Positions 10,058 through 18,296 of a stretch of 64,000 nt of DNA are shown here, piece after piece; within the stretch, counting starts at the first letter, position 1, and each line of letters begins with the position of its first letter. This DNA comes from Paenibacillus sp. FJAT-29882. Lineage in GTDB: Bacteria > Bacillota > Bacilli > Bacillales > DSM-1321. Below the pieces are notes generated by a model. The model did not search any database. It saw nothing but the letters and a program-made list of their open reading frames with translations, and was not told the DNA's origin. The stretch lies in the NCBI RefSeq assembly GCF_001510645.1, contig NZ_LMVB01000002.1, forward strand, positions 402,068 through 466,067, given 5' to 3'. Both the position numbers and the translations under genes were made by a program.

Positions 10058-10066
10058 CTATGTCAA
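10038..10066 (-). promoter_or_regulatory. SigA promoter of the tre operon
   Basis: On the minus strand TTGACA (10061-10066), a 17-base spacer and TAATAT (10038-10043). This is an almost perfect vegetative promoter, overlapped by a TreR operator. Confidence 0.8.
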
Positions 10067-10073
10067 CGATTTT

Positions 10074-10087
10074 TTAAACCGTTTTCA
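10074..10087 (-). promoter_or_regulatory. Catabolite response element (cre) upstream of treP
   Basis: TGAAAACGGTTTAA on the minus strand matches TGWAANCGNTNWCA at all but one position and lies just upstream of the -35. CcpA control of a sugar PTS operon is expected. Confidence 0.55.
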
Positions 10088-10180
10088 TTCTCATGAAAAA
10101 ATTCGTAGCAAAATCAATAAATTATAGAAAATACCCGATTTCGGGTCATTTCCCTCAAAAGCAAAATGTGAAAAGGGCAT

Positions 10181-10280
10181 TTTGCCATTCGGAATTGAGA
10201 ATATGCGCGGGAATGAGGGGTTTTCAAGCCAGAAATGAGATTTGCGCCAAAACGGACACTTTTCGAGCCGCAATCAAAAA
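10181..10280. repeat. Degenerate tandem repeat, exact 20-bp period (locus 1)
   Basis: Five successive 20-base units (starting 10181, 10201, 10221, 10241, 10261) share the skeleton TTTKCGMGCC-GRAATGAGA. The same unit with the same 20-bp period recurs at 39314-39413. Noncoding; function unknown. Confidence 0.6.
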
Positions 10281-10354
10281 ATAGATATCAAAACGAGTTT
10301 TACTAAATTGAAAGTTACGTTGGTATCTGATCTATTCTATCAACTTCAGACAAG

Positions 10355-10693
10355 AGTACCCCTTCCTCAAGGAATGCGAAGGGCGTAGCAAAACACTTGT
10401 TCTTACGGTACAATATTCCTAAGCAGATTGTTCATTGACAACTGAACATAGGAGGTTAGTACGAGGAAGGCTTCGTACCGTAAAATGTTCCAGCTAAAAC
10501 TAACAGCCGAGGTACACAACTGTGTGAACCCAATAAGCTGAAAAAAGAAGTCCCAACGGCAAGACCAATGGGATAGAGGGGGTGGGTGTTTATAGCACAC
10601 CACGATGTCAACGCAACGAAGCGTTCAGAAATGTTCGATACGTTAGAACCCCCCCCCACTTCAAATTTTTGTTAGAAAATGAAGTGGCGGGAG
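10355..10693 (+). ncRNA. Large structured RNA, HEARO/omega-RNA-like, with no accompanying nuclease gene
   Basis: Dense nested complementarity on the plus strand: CCCTTC/GAAGGG (10360-10383). CGGTAC/GTACCG (10406-10480) encloses CCTA/TAGG with GTTCA/TGAAC, and also a TACGA/TCGTA hairpin. Then come GGT-CACA/TGTG-ACC (10511-10530), TCCCA/TGGGA, GGTGT/ACACC and AACGC/GCGTT. A G5 run pairs with a C9 run. Finally CCACTTCA/TGAAGTGG (10656-10687) is an IS605-type end hairpin. The compact multistem form with a transposon-like terminal hairpin resembles the guide RNAs of IscB/IsrB/TnpB elements; I could not match a family decisively. No IscB or TnpB gene adjoins it, so it may be a non-autonomous relic or a stand-alone RNA. 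Confidence 0.5.
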
Positions 10694-10891
10694 TATTAAT
10701 CAGCGTATTACATATATAAGATGCTAACTAATTAGCGAAGTTATTTGTCGAAATATTTAGTTTAATTTCACGACAACTAATAACTGCCTCCCTCTAACCT
10801 CTTACAAATTCGGAAAAATCCATGCTTTATCGCGCTTTTTCTACCTAATTCCATGGAAAAATAATCTGTAATATTACAAAAAAAATAGATT

Positions 10892-10908
10892 TGTCTCTAT
10901 TTTGTAAC
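10892..10908 (+). promoter_or_regulatory. Possible WalR box upstream of the LysM/3D gene
   Basis: TGTCTC-N5-TGTAAC resembles the WalR direct repeat TGTWAH-N5-TGTWAH with a weaker first half. YocH-type genes are known WalR targets. It lies about 85 bases before the gene. Confidence 0.3.
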
Positions 10909-10992
10909 ATAATTACTATTAGAATGAAATATAGCTGTCATACTCTCCTGTTATGCTAAGTCTATTAAATTTTAACAAAGGAGACTATCATT

Positions 10993-11544
10993 TTGAAAAA
11001 ATATCTAGTCTATCTAACAGCTACGTTTTTTCTAGTATTTGGGTTTTCCGGCGTTGCATCGGCGAGTACATATGAAGTCAAAAAAGGCGATTCACTCTAT
11101 AGCATAGCTAATAAACATAAAGTAACAGTTAAGCAAATTACAACTTGGAATAATCTAAAGAGTACTACAATCAAACCGAAACAAGTTTTAACAGTGTCAG
11201 CGACACAAACACAAGCTAAGAAAGTTCAAGTAAAAGCAGCAACGCAAAACACATATAAAACCATGACCATTAAAGCGACTGCCTACAGTGCAGATTGCAA
11301 AGGGTGTAGTGGAATCACATCAACTGGATTGAATTTAAAGAAAAACCCATCACTTAAAGTGATTTCCGTTGATCCTAAAATCATTCCACTTGGTACGAAG
11401 GTTTATGTCGATGGATATGGATATGCCATCGCAGCTGATAAAGGTAGCGCCATTAAAGGGAAAAAGATCGACGTATTTATGCCATCAAAAAAACATGCAC
11501 TCAATTGGGGTGTAAAAAACGTAAACATTCGAATTTATAATTAA
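10993..11544 (+). CDS. Secreted LysM + 3D-domain cell-wall protein (YocH-like)
   Basis: A 183-residue exported protein with a signal peptide (1-24, ending Ala-Ser-Ala). One LysM peptidoglycan-binding domain follows (about 25-68; YEVKKGDSLYSIANKH), then a Lys/Gln/Thr-rich linker, and a C-terminal 3D domain (about 92-183) with the Asp motifs DPKIIPLGTKVYVDG and AADKGSAIKGKKIDVF. 3D domains are double-psi barrels related to MltA lytic transglycosylases; YocH is a muropeptide-releasing autolysin. Translation start TTG at 10993 follows AAAGGAG. Two cysteines (YSADCKGCSG) could form a disulfide. It has a strong terminator of its own, so it is monocistronic, probably under WalKR. Confidence 0.85.
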   Translation: MKKYLVYLTATFFLVFGFSGVASASTYEVKKGDSLYSIANKHKVTVKQITTWNNLKSTTIKPKQVLTVSATQTQAKKVQVKAATQNTYKTMTIKATAYSADCKGCSGITSTGLNLKKNPSLKVISVDPKIIPLGTKVYVDGYGYAIAADKGSAIKGKKIDVFMPSKKHALNWGVKNVNIRIYN

Positions 11545-11550
11545 CGGAAA

Positions 11551-11578
11551 GAGGATGTCTATAGACATCCTCTTTTTT
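11551..11578 (+). terminator. Terminator of the yocH-like gene
   Basis: An 11-bp perfect inverted repeat GAGGATGTCTA/TAGACATCCTC (11551-11572) followed by TTTTTT, seven bases after the stop codon. Confidence 0.9.
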
Positions 11579-11760
11579 GTATGAAGGACGCGGTGACGGG
11601 GCTTCGCGACCTACTCATATAGCAAAACTACTTCGCAGATGAGGCTGTCCCATAACAATGGGTCACCCGCTTCAAAATCCGGCTCCGCACCGCCACCATT
11701 GTGATTAGGTGAGTGTAGCGTGGTAAATGGTGGCGCTTCAACACCATATTTGTTTTGTAT
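11576..11760. repeat. Dispersed ~200-bp intergenic repeat, copy B
   Basis: Same ends and core as copy A (8310-8509): TTTGTATGAAGGACG start, GACGGGGCTTCGCGAC, GGCTCCGCACCGCCACCATT and TGTTTTGTAT end. The middle differs: an unrelated stretch around 11640-11675 replaces the segment seen in copies A and C. It starts in the T-run of the preceding terminator. Confidence 0.8.
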
Positions 11761-11873
11761 ATTTGAAAATTAGCTTTTTTTTACAATTTCGTACTTTACA
11801 AATCCTATAAGTGATAAGATAAAGAAGCTTGGATCGTTTCAAGCTTGAAATAATAAAAGCGGGGTGCTTATCT

Positions 11874-12785
11874 TTGAATATCGTAATTATTGGTGCAGGC
11901 GCAATAGGGGCTTATTATGGTGCAAGGTGGCAAGAAGCAGGTCAACATGTACAGTTTCTCGTACGTGAAAATCGAGCAAGGCTTTTGAGTGAGAATGGTT
12001 TATATATTACTAGTTCACACGGTAATTATGTGTTTAATGACCTTCATTTCACAGACAACCTGAATGGGCTAACAGACCCCGATCTCGTCGTCCTTGCTGT
12101 TAAAGGCTACCATTTACAGGGAACCATTCCTGTCCTTAAAGCGTTAGTCGATAGGGGTGCTAAAGTGATCCCTCTATTAAACGGACTTGAACATATCGCC
12201 ATTCTTCAAGAAGAGTTAGGTGAAGAAGCTGTAATTGGCGGCAGTGCATACATTATTACAACACTGGATGAAAAAGGGCATGTTGTCCATACGAGCAGCA
12301 GCCATGATTTTTTATTTGGGCCTCTCCACCCCTCTCAGCAAACTATTTGTAGAGAACTTGAAGAAATTTCACACAATGCCATTATGGATGCGCACTACTC
12401 TAAAGACATTATGCTCGAATTATGGAAAAAATATATATTCATTACCGCCTTCTCAGGGGTCACGACAGCAACCAACTTTTCAATTGGAACGATACGGAAA
12501 TATCCCGATACATTCAAACTCATTCACCAAGTACTTCTAGAAATGAAGGGGCTCGCGAATTCAAACGGAGTCGCTATTAATGAGGAACACGTCGCTCAAT
12601 TTATGAAACAATTCGATAGGCTTCCAGAGGAATCCACCTCATCCATGCATCAAGATCGCCGTAAAGAACACACTCTAGAAGTCGAGCACCTACAAGGCGG
12701 AGCACTTCGACTTGCAGAAAAAGTGGGAATCCAATTACCCGTAACCGAGCAACTGTATCGGCAAATTAAACCGTTCGAGAATTAA
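11874..12785 (+). CDS. panE: 2-dehydropantoate 2-reductase family protein (PanE/ApbA)
   Basis: A 303-residue NADPH-dependent oxidoreductase. The N terminus is a Rossmann fold (IGAGAIGAYYGARWQEAG), the middle holds LAVKGYHLQ and LLNGLEH, and the C-terminal half is the helical substrate domain with WKKYIFITAFSG carrying the conserved Lys. PanE reduces ketopantoate to pantoate in pantothenate (CoA) synthesis, but many ApbA paralogues act on other 2-oxo acids, so substrate is uncertain. I chose a TTG start at 11874, seven bases after GGGGTG, because the Rossmann motif begins immediately; the longer frame from 11829 adds 15 unusual residues. Confidence 0.8.
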   Translation: MNIVIIGAGAIGAYYGARWQEAGQHVQFLVRENRARLLSENGLYITSSHGNYVFNDLHFTDNLNGLTDPDLVVLAVKGYHLQGTIPVLKALVDRGAKVIPLLNGLEHIAILQEELGEEAVIGGSAYIITTLDEKGHVVHTSSSHDFLFGPLHPSQQTICRELEEISHNAIMDAHYSKDIMLELWKKYIFITAFSGVTTATNFSIGTIRKYPDTFKLIHQVLLEMKGLANSNGVAINEEHVAQFMKQFDRLPEESTSSMHQDRRKEHTLEVEHLQGGALRLAEKVGIQLPVTEQLYRQIKPFEN

Positions 12786-12797
12786 CTAATCATTCAG

Positions 12798-12856
12798 AAA
12801 ATCAAGAAGAACAAGGTGCATTCGTTTGAAACATGCACCTTGTTCTTCTTGATTTT
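12798..12856. terminator. Bidirectional terminator between panE and the sucrose operon
   Basis: A perfect 23-bp inverted repeat (12798-12820 and 12834-12856) with a 13-base loop lies between convergent genes. A-rich and T-rich ends on both sides let it act for both strands. Confidence 0.85.
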
Positions 12857-12889
12857 GACTCAATTACAAACCTCTTATCTTAAAAACAA

Positions 12890-13861
12890 TTACCCTTTAG
12901 TCACGAGTTCCATGATTTGTTCTTTTGTAGGTAGAGAACCAATGGCTCCTTTTCCCATTGTCGTAAGTGCACCACAAGCATTTGAAAATGCAAGAAGCTC
13001 CTCGTGATGCTTTCTTGAGAATTCCTCAAGCTGAGATGGTTTTATTCCATTTTCTAATAAAATCTGTAGGAATGCGCCAATAAAAGCATCACCTGCTCCA
13101 GTCGTATCCTGAACATTTACAGAATACCCCTTTGAAGTATAAGAAAAGTCTCTGCCATAAAGAGTAGCACCCACAGCACCTTTCGTATAGATGACCACTT
13201 TAACATGCCCCGTAAAGAGCGAAGAAATAGCTTCACTTTCATCCTCAAGCCCTGTAACGAAAGCTAATTCTTCATCAGATATCTTGATTATATCCGCCAT
13301 GGGGATAAATTCTCGAATGGCTTCTCTGCATGCTTCTGGACGATCCCATAATGGCAGCCTCACATTCGGGTCAAAGCTGATAAGACTTCCTTTTGCCTGT
13401 GCTTGTTTGATCGCTTTTTTATGCGCATATTTCATTGGACTTTCCACTAAATCGACAGAGCAAAAATGCAAAATATCTCCTTTTGAAAACCACTCTTCTT
13501 CAATTTCAGATTCTGAGAATAACAAATCTGCGGAAGGTTTACGGTAAAATGAAAAATCTCTTTCGCCATCTTCACGCAACGAGACAAATGCTAATCCAGT
13601 ATTCGCTTCTTTCGTTGTTAATAATTTGTCCGTCCTAACACCTGCTTCTTCCAATTGATTCCTCAAAAAATCACCAAAAGCATCATCGCCCACTTTACTA
13701 ATCATATGGGCAACACCGCCAAGCTTCGCTACTGTTGCTGCAACATTTGCAGGTGCGCCACCGGGAGCACGTTCGAATGAAACAACATCCCTTAAGGATA
13801 GCCCCTTTTGGAGTGGAATAAAATCAATTAATACTTCACCTATTGAATAAAGTGACCCCAT
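12890..13861 (-). CDS. scrK: Fructokinase, PfkB family (sucrose operon)
   Basis: A 323-residue ribokinase-type sugar kinase that phosphorylates the fructose freed from sucrose-6-phosphate. PfkB signatures: APGGAPANVAATVAKLGG near residue 32 (substrate-binding glycines) and DTTGAGDAFIGAFL near 253 (anion hole and catalytic Asp). Third gene of the scr operon, 21 bases after scrB, ending at a shared bidirectional terminator. Context makes fructose the likely substrate. Confidence 0.88.
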   Translation of the reverse strand: MGSLYSIGEVLIDFIPLQKGLSLRDVVSFERAPGGAPANVAATVAKLGGVAHMISKVGDDAFGDFLRNQLEEAGVRTDKLLTTKEANTGLAFVSLREDGERDFSFYRKPSADLLFSESEIEEEWFSKGDILHFCSVDLVESPMKYAHKKAIKQAQAKGSLISFDPNVRLPLWDRPEACREAIREFIPMADIIKISDEELAFVTGLEDESEAISSLFTGHVKVVIYTKGAVGATLYGRDFSYTSKGYSVNVQDTTGAGDAFIGAFLQILLENGIKPSQLEEFSRKHHEELLAFSNACGALTTMGKGAIGSLPTKEQIMELVTKG

Positions 13862-13882
13862 TTTAAAGCCCTCTCTTTCTAC

Positions 13883-15349
13883 TTATATCTCCCATTTTTC
13901 AACCGTCATTTCCATACTTCCCTGATTGGCAAAGAACCGAATGTCTTGACCATCTGCTTCTGGGAAAATCCGAGATGTAAAGACTTCCTCACCGTCGTTG
14001 ATAAATATTTCTACGGAAGAAACGTCAACAAAAAGATGAACCGTTACTAATTCGGAATCCAATGAACAAGCACGTCTTGTTCCGTACTCGATCCCGACAA
14101 CCTCTCCAGAAAGACTTCTATCTAGAAGTACTCTTTTACGCTTTGCTTCGTACGTCAGCACTGTTTTCGTTGTATCATTCGCGCGAAATTCAATACCGAA
14201 TTCTGCAGCATCAAGCTTTGCTATCTTTATTTTCATTTCAAAAGCAGTTCCAGTCAACCCTTCAAAGGATTTGCTTTCATTCTCAATATGTGCCTGGATC
14301 TCTATCTTTTGTTTCCTTAATGCTTGCAGTTCTTTAACTGGCGTTTGAATTAGTTTTCCATTTTGAACCGATAATTCTCTAGGAATCGTCAGACAATGGG
14401 CCCATCCATTTTTATCTGTCGGATAATCAATCTCCGGTAATCCCATCCAGCCGATTAGTATTCTTCGACCATTCGGGTCTATCATTGTTTGTGGAGCATA
14501 AAAATCAAATCCTCGATCAAGCTCTTTAAATGTTCCATGACGAAACTCCCTGCTCGCCACATCCAATGTTTCACCAATCAGATAACCTGATTGGTAGATG
14601 TTTTGAAATTCGTCATCCTTTGGTTCAATTCCTTGTGGGGAAAAGATAAGCACACCAGAATGGTCTAGTTCAAAATAATCTGGGCACTCCCACATATAAC
14701 CGAAGTTTGGCAGTTCTGTTTCCAATTCCCCTTCAAGCTTCCAGGTTTTCATATCCGGACTGCTATACAGAAGGACGGTCCCTGTCAAATTTTCACGTTG
14801 CGCACCGATAATTGCACAAAAATCTGCCTCTTCCCTCCATACCTTAGGATCACGGAAATGCTCTGTATATCCCTTTGGTGGCTTAGGAATTACTGGGTCT
14901 TTCCACTTTGAAATTTCTCCATATTGGTTCATCACAGCGATGCATTGCGAAGGATACCGTCGCCAGTTTTCATCACGTTTATTGCCGGTATACATCAGAT
15001 AAAGCTCACCATCCCGCTCTAATGCACTCCCAGAATAAGCGCCATGTGAATCAAAATCTTGATCAGGACGTATCGCAGGTCCTTCATCAATCCAAGTAAC
15101 AAGATCAGTAGATTTCATATGATACCAATATTTTACCCCATGAACCGGACCTAGAGGGAACCATTGGTAAAACACATGATAATATCCGTCCAAATAAGCC
15201 AAGCCATTTGGATCATTCATTAAACCGATTGGAGGTTGAATGTGGAATGTTTGTCTAAAAGGGCAAGCATGAACCGTCTCTATTAGACTTGCTATCTCTT
15301 CTGGCGTTGCTTCCTCTAGTCGGCGGTAGCGTTGTTCTCTCGTCCACAT
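13883..15349 (-). CDS. scrB: Sucrose-6-phosphate hydrolase (GH32)
   Basis: A 488-residue cytosolic beta-fructofuranosidase that splits sucrose-6-phosphate to glucose-6-phosphate and fructose. The catalytic triad motifs of GH32 are present: LMNDPNG at 43-49 (nucleophile Asp), FRDPKVW near 165 (transition-state Asp) and WECPDYF near 218 (acid/base Glu). The C-terminal 130 residues form the GH32 beta-sandwich. No signal peptide, as expected for a PTS-linked enzyme. It lies 55 bases after the transporter gene and 21 before fructokinase. Confidence 0.93.
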   Translation of the reverse strand: MWTREQRYRRLEEATPEEIASLIETVHACPFRQTFHIQPPIGLMNDPNGLAYLDGYYHVFYQWFPLGPVHGVKYWYHMKSTDLVTWIDEGPAIRPDQDFDSHGAYSGSALERDGELYLMYTGNKRDENWRRYPSQCIAVMNQYGEISKWKDPVIPKPPKGYTEHFRDPKVWREEADFCAIIGAQRENLTGTVLLYSSPDMKTWKLEGELETELPNFGYMWECPDYFELDHSGVLIFSPQGIEPKDDEFQNIYQSGYLIGETLDVASREFRHGTFKELDRGFDFYAPQTMIDPNGRRILIGWMGLPEIDYPTDKNGWAHCLTIPRELSVQNGKLIQTPVKELQALRKQKIEIQAHIENESKSFEGLTGTAFEMKIKIAKLDAAEFGIEFRANDTTKTVLTYEAKRKRVLLDRSLSGEVVGIEYGTRRACSLDSELVTVHLFVDVSSVEIFINDGEEVFTSRIFPEADGQDIRFFANQGSMEMTVEKWEI

Positions 15350-15404
15350 AATCGTTCACTCCTCATTATGAAATAGTGGAAAACCCGTGACTCCCAGTAT
15401 TGTA

Positions 15405-16841
15405 TTACGATGTAGTTACCCCATTTTTCTTTGTATCACGTTTCCCCAGAATAATTGTCACAGCAAAAGCAACCGCAAAAGTAATGACCATCGCTATAAT
15501 ATAGAATGTGATCGTTCCAGGCTTAATCGAAATGATCCCTGGAAGACCAGCTGCACCTAAAGCAATCGCCTTTACTTTAAACAATGCAATAAAAGCAGAA
15601 CCTACCGCCGCACCTACAATCGCTCCAAAAAAAGGATATCTCAATTTCAAGTTTACTCCGAACATTGCCGGTTCTGTAATTCCTAGTAAAGCCGAAATAC
15701 CTGCGGCAGATGCGACTCCTTTTAACTTTGCATTCGTCGTTAGCAATAATACAGCCAAAGTAGCAGCTCCCTGCGCCACATTGGACATGGCAGCAATCGG
15801 GAAAATAAACGAGCCGCCTGTTTTGGCTACATCAGCGAGTAACTGCGTTTCAACCGCGATAAAACTATGATGCATACCAGTAATAACAATCGGTGCATAT
15901 AATAGACCGAATAACCCACCGCCAATAAAGCCAGCTGAATCATATAACCATACAAGTCCATCTGTCACTGCATTACCAGCACTTCTTGTTAATGGTCCAA
16001 CTAAGATAAAGGTAAGAACTCCTGTAATAAAAATCGAGAGCAATGGCGTGACCAAATTATCAAATACCGATGGAACTCGTCTTCTTAAGAATGTTTCAAT
16101 TTTAGCTAAAATAAAAGATGAAACGAGTACAGGTAATACGGTTCCTTGATAACCAACCTTTTCAATTCCAAAGCCAAATATCTTCCAAATTGGCACTTCC
16201 CCGCTTGCTACAGCGCTCGCGTACCCATAACCATTCAGCAAATCCGGATGGACCATTAACATCCCTAGAGTTGCACCTAAATACGGATTACCACCAAACC
16301 GTTTTGTCGCAGAGAAGCCGATTAATATCGGTAAAAAGACAAAAGCAGCGTTTGCAAATGTATTAATAAGTGCAGCAAGGTCCGCCATGTTTGGATATGC
16401 TTCAATTAATGATTTTCCTTCAATGAAGAAATCAGGTGCTGTTAATAAATTATTCAATCCCATTAACAAGCCGCCAGCTACAATTGCGGGAATAATAGGT
16501 ACAAAAATATCCGAAAGCATTTTCACAAATCGTTGTATGGGGTTCATTTTCTTCGACCCTGCACTGCTTACTTCACTCGTTGACATATCAGAAAGCTCTG
16601 TTAATTTAGCGAAATCTTTGTAAACTTCATTAACAATTCCAGGTCCTAAAATAATCTGATATTGACCACCGGTAGAGAATGTTCCTTTAACAATTTCCAT
16701 TTCATCTAGCTGTTTTTGATCAATTTGACTTTCATCGTTTACGACTAACCTTAACCTCGTCGCACAATGAGCGGCCGCTGCTACGTTTTCTTTCCCACCA
16801 AGTGCTTCTAAAATATCTTTTGCGGTACTTTTGTAATCCAT
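15405..16841 (-). CDS. scrA: PTS sucrose-specific EIIBC component
   Basis: A 478-residue permease. The EIIB domain (about 1-85) has the phosphocysteine in AHCATRLR near residues 26-33. The EIIC domain (about 100-465) has around ten membrane segments and the signatures GLLMGLNNLL and GMHHSFIAVETQL. The EIIA partner is not fused. The start at 16841 is chosen because AAAGGTG is correctly spaced for it and the upstream ATG at 16850 is too close; the frame to 16925 runs into the operator region. Sucrose specificity follows from scrB and scrR next to it. Confidence 0.9.
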   Translation of the reverse strand: MDYKSTAKDILEALGGKENVAAAAHCATRLRLVVNDESQIDQKQLDEMEIVKGTFSTGGQYQIILGPGIVNEVYKDFAKLTELSDMSTSEVSSAGSKKMNPIQRFVKMLSDIFVPIIPAIVAGGLLMGLNNLLTAPDFFIEGKSLIEAYPNMADLAALINTFANAAFVFLPILIGFSATKRFGGNPYLGATLGMLMVHPDLLNGYGYASAVASGEVPIWKIFGFGIEKVGYQGTVLPVLVSSFILAKIETFLRRRVPSVFDNLVTPLLSIFITGVLTFILVGPLTRSAGNAVTDGLVWLYDSAGFIGGGLFGLLYAPIVITGMHHSFIAVETQLLADVAKTGGSFIFPIAAMSNVAQGAATLAVLLLTTNAKLKGVASAAGISALLGITEPAMFGVNLKLRYPFFGAIVGAAVGSAFIALFKVKAIALGAAGLPGIISIKPGTITFYIIAMVITFAVAFAVTIILGKRDTKKNGVTTS

Positions 16842-16867
16842 TTTTTTCATCACCTTTGAGCGAATTG

Positions 16868-16946
16868 TGGAACCGGTTCCAAATACCCGTAAAAAATAGG
16901 AGTGTTTAGAGCTCGTTCCAAACATATTGTTTGGAACCGGTTCTAA
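16868..16946 (-). promoter_or_regulatory. scr promoter with paired LacI-type operators
   Basis: Perfect palindromes TGGAACCGGTTCCA (16868-16881) and TTGGAACCGGTTCTAA (16931-16946) have centres 64 bases apart, about six helical turns. Between them on the minus strand lies a plausible promoter: TTGGAA (16916-16921), 17-base spacer, TATTTT (16893-16898). A ScrR dimer pair could loop this DNA and silence scrA-scrB-scrK. Confidence 0.7.
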
Positions 16947-16959
16947 ACGAAGTATAAGA

Positions 16960-17946
16960 TCAATTAATTATTTTGTCAACGCTTTCTCGTTTGATTATTT
17001 CATATTTTGAGAATATAACTCGATCTATTTCTTCTTTGTTTACCAATTTTACGATATTTTTTGCAGCAATATTACCAGCTTCTTTATAAAAAAACTTAGC
17101 TGTTGTAATGCTAGGATGGATCAAATCCGTTACTTCATACCCCCCAAATCCAGTAATTGAAACAGCTTTCGGAACTTGTAACCCACTCATATAGGCAGCT
17201 TTTAAAGCACCGAGAGCTATATTATCAGTCGCACAAACAATGATACTTGGATTGTACTGCTTAATAATTTCAAGAGTTTTATGAATCGCATCTTCACTCT
17301 TAAAGCTTGTCTCAAAATATTCCACTTCAATATCTACCTTATTTGCCATCGCAGACATAAATCCTTCTCTACGTTTTACCCCTACTGCGATATCTTCCTT
17401 TGTAACGCCTAAATAGGCGATTCTAGTATGTCCTTGTGAAAGAACGTATTCCCCTAATGAATGGGCAGCTTGATAATCATTATGAATCAAGCTATGAAAT
17501 TCTTCATTTTCTTGGCCAACAAGTAAAATCGGTACCTTTATTTCATGCAAAGCTTTAATATGTTTCTCGGTAACCATAGTTGCCAATAAAATAATGCCCG
17601 CCACCTTTTGCTGGGCTAATATATAAATATTTTCAATTTCACGGTCCAAATCCTGACTTGTGTTAGAAATAATTAACTGATATTCCAAATCTCTTAGCTG
17701 CTCATCAATGCCAATCAAAGTTTGTGAAGTCGCGTAAGAATCCAATCGGGGAACAATCGTCCCAATGATATTCGTTTTCTTCGCTTTCAAGCTTTGGGCA
17801 AATTTATTTGGGGAATATCCTGTTTCTTGAACCACTTTTTCAATTCTTTTCACCGTTTCCTCACTCACAGATCCACCGTTTAAGTACCGTGAAACTGTAC
17901 TCTTAGCCACACCCGCCATTTTTGCAATATCAGCAATCGTTACCAT
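16960..17946 (-). CDS. scrR: Sucrose operon repressor ScrR (LacI family)
   Basis: A 328-residue LacI/GalR regulator. The helix-turn-helix is at the N terminus (TIADIAKMAGVAKSTVSRYLNG), a hinge helix with KFAQSLK lies near 50-60, and a periplasmic-binding-like effector domain spans about 60-325. It sits immediately upstream of scrA on the same strand, with two matching palindromic operators between them. By analogy with other ScrR proteins, fructose or a fructose phosphate would be the inducer; this cannot be read from sequence. Confidence 0.87.
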   Translation of the reverse strand: MVTIADIAKMAGVAKSTVSRYLNGGSVSEETVKRIEKVVQETGYSPNKFAQSLKAKKTNIIGTIVPRLDSYATSQTLIGIDEQLRDLEYQLIISNTSQDLDREIENIYILAQQKVAGIILLATMVTEKHIKALHEIKVPILLVGQENEEFHSLIHNDYQAAHSLGEYVLSQGHTRIAYLGVTKEDIAVGVKRREGFMSAMANKVDIEVEYFETSFKSEDAIHKTLEIIKQYNPSIIVCATDNIALGALKAAYMSGLQVPKAVSITGFGGYEVTDLIHPSITTAKFFYKEAGNIAAKNIVKLVNKEEIDRVIFSKYEIIKRESVDKIIN

Positions 17947-18296
17947 TTACCCAACTCCATTTTATACAAATCTTCCATTATTATAACAAATGTAGAATGA
18001 AGGATGCACCCATTACTCGAATAACCACATCACCCCCAGCCTTTCTTGTATTAGGATCTTAAGAAAAAGGATAACTCATACTGATGTCGAATTATCAACT
18101 TACGAAAGTCGTTACATATCGCTTTCACCCCAGTAAATCTGAAATCGCCATTGACATTCAATCTTGATTTTCAGCTTACATTCATTCTCACATTGCTGAA
18201 GCGTTTAATCTATTAAGCAAGAAACTTAATCATAGTCTTATTGTTAGATATACTTAAAAAAGAACGAATTTTAATTACGGATTGGAGGCTGTACGT
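17947..18296. other. Gene-poor interval between divergent scrR and gabD
   Basis: No convincing gene. A 27-codon open frame (18084-18167, starting MSNYQLTK) has no ribosome site and may be a relic. The start region of both neighbours must also hold their promoters, but I do not see a clear -35/-10 pair. Confidence 0.4.

Noticed and set aside
10091..10284. Short frames on both strands in the 20-bp repeat
   Set aside because: They are by-products of the repeat, with no ribosome site and no family resemblance.
10403..10659. Minus-strand frames across the structured RNA
   Set aside because: No start signals, and the sequence is explained by RNA pairing.
18084..18167. 27-codon frame MSNYQLTK...
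   Set aside because: No ribosome site and no recognisable family; at most a relic.
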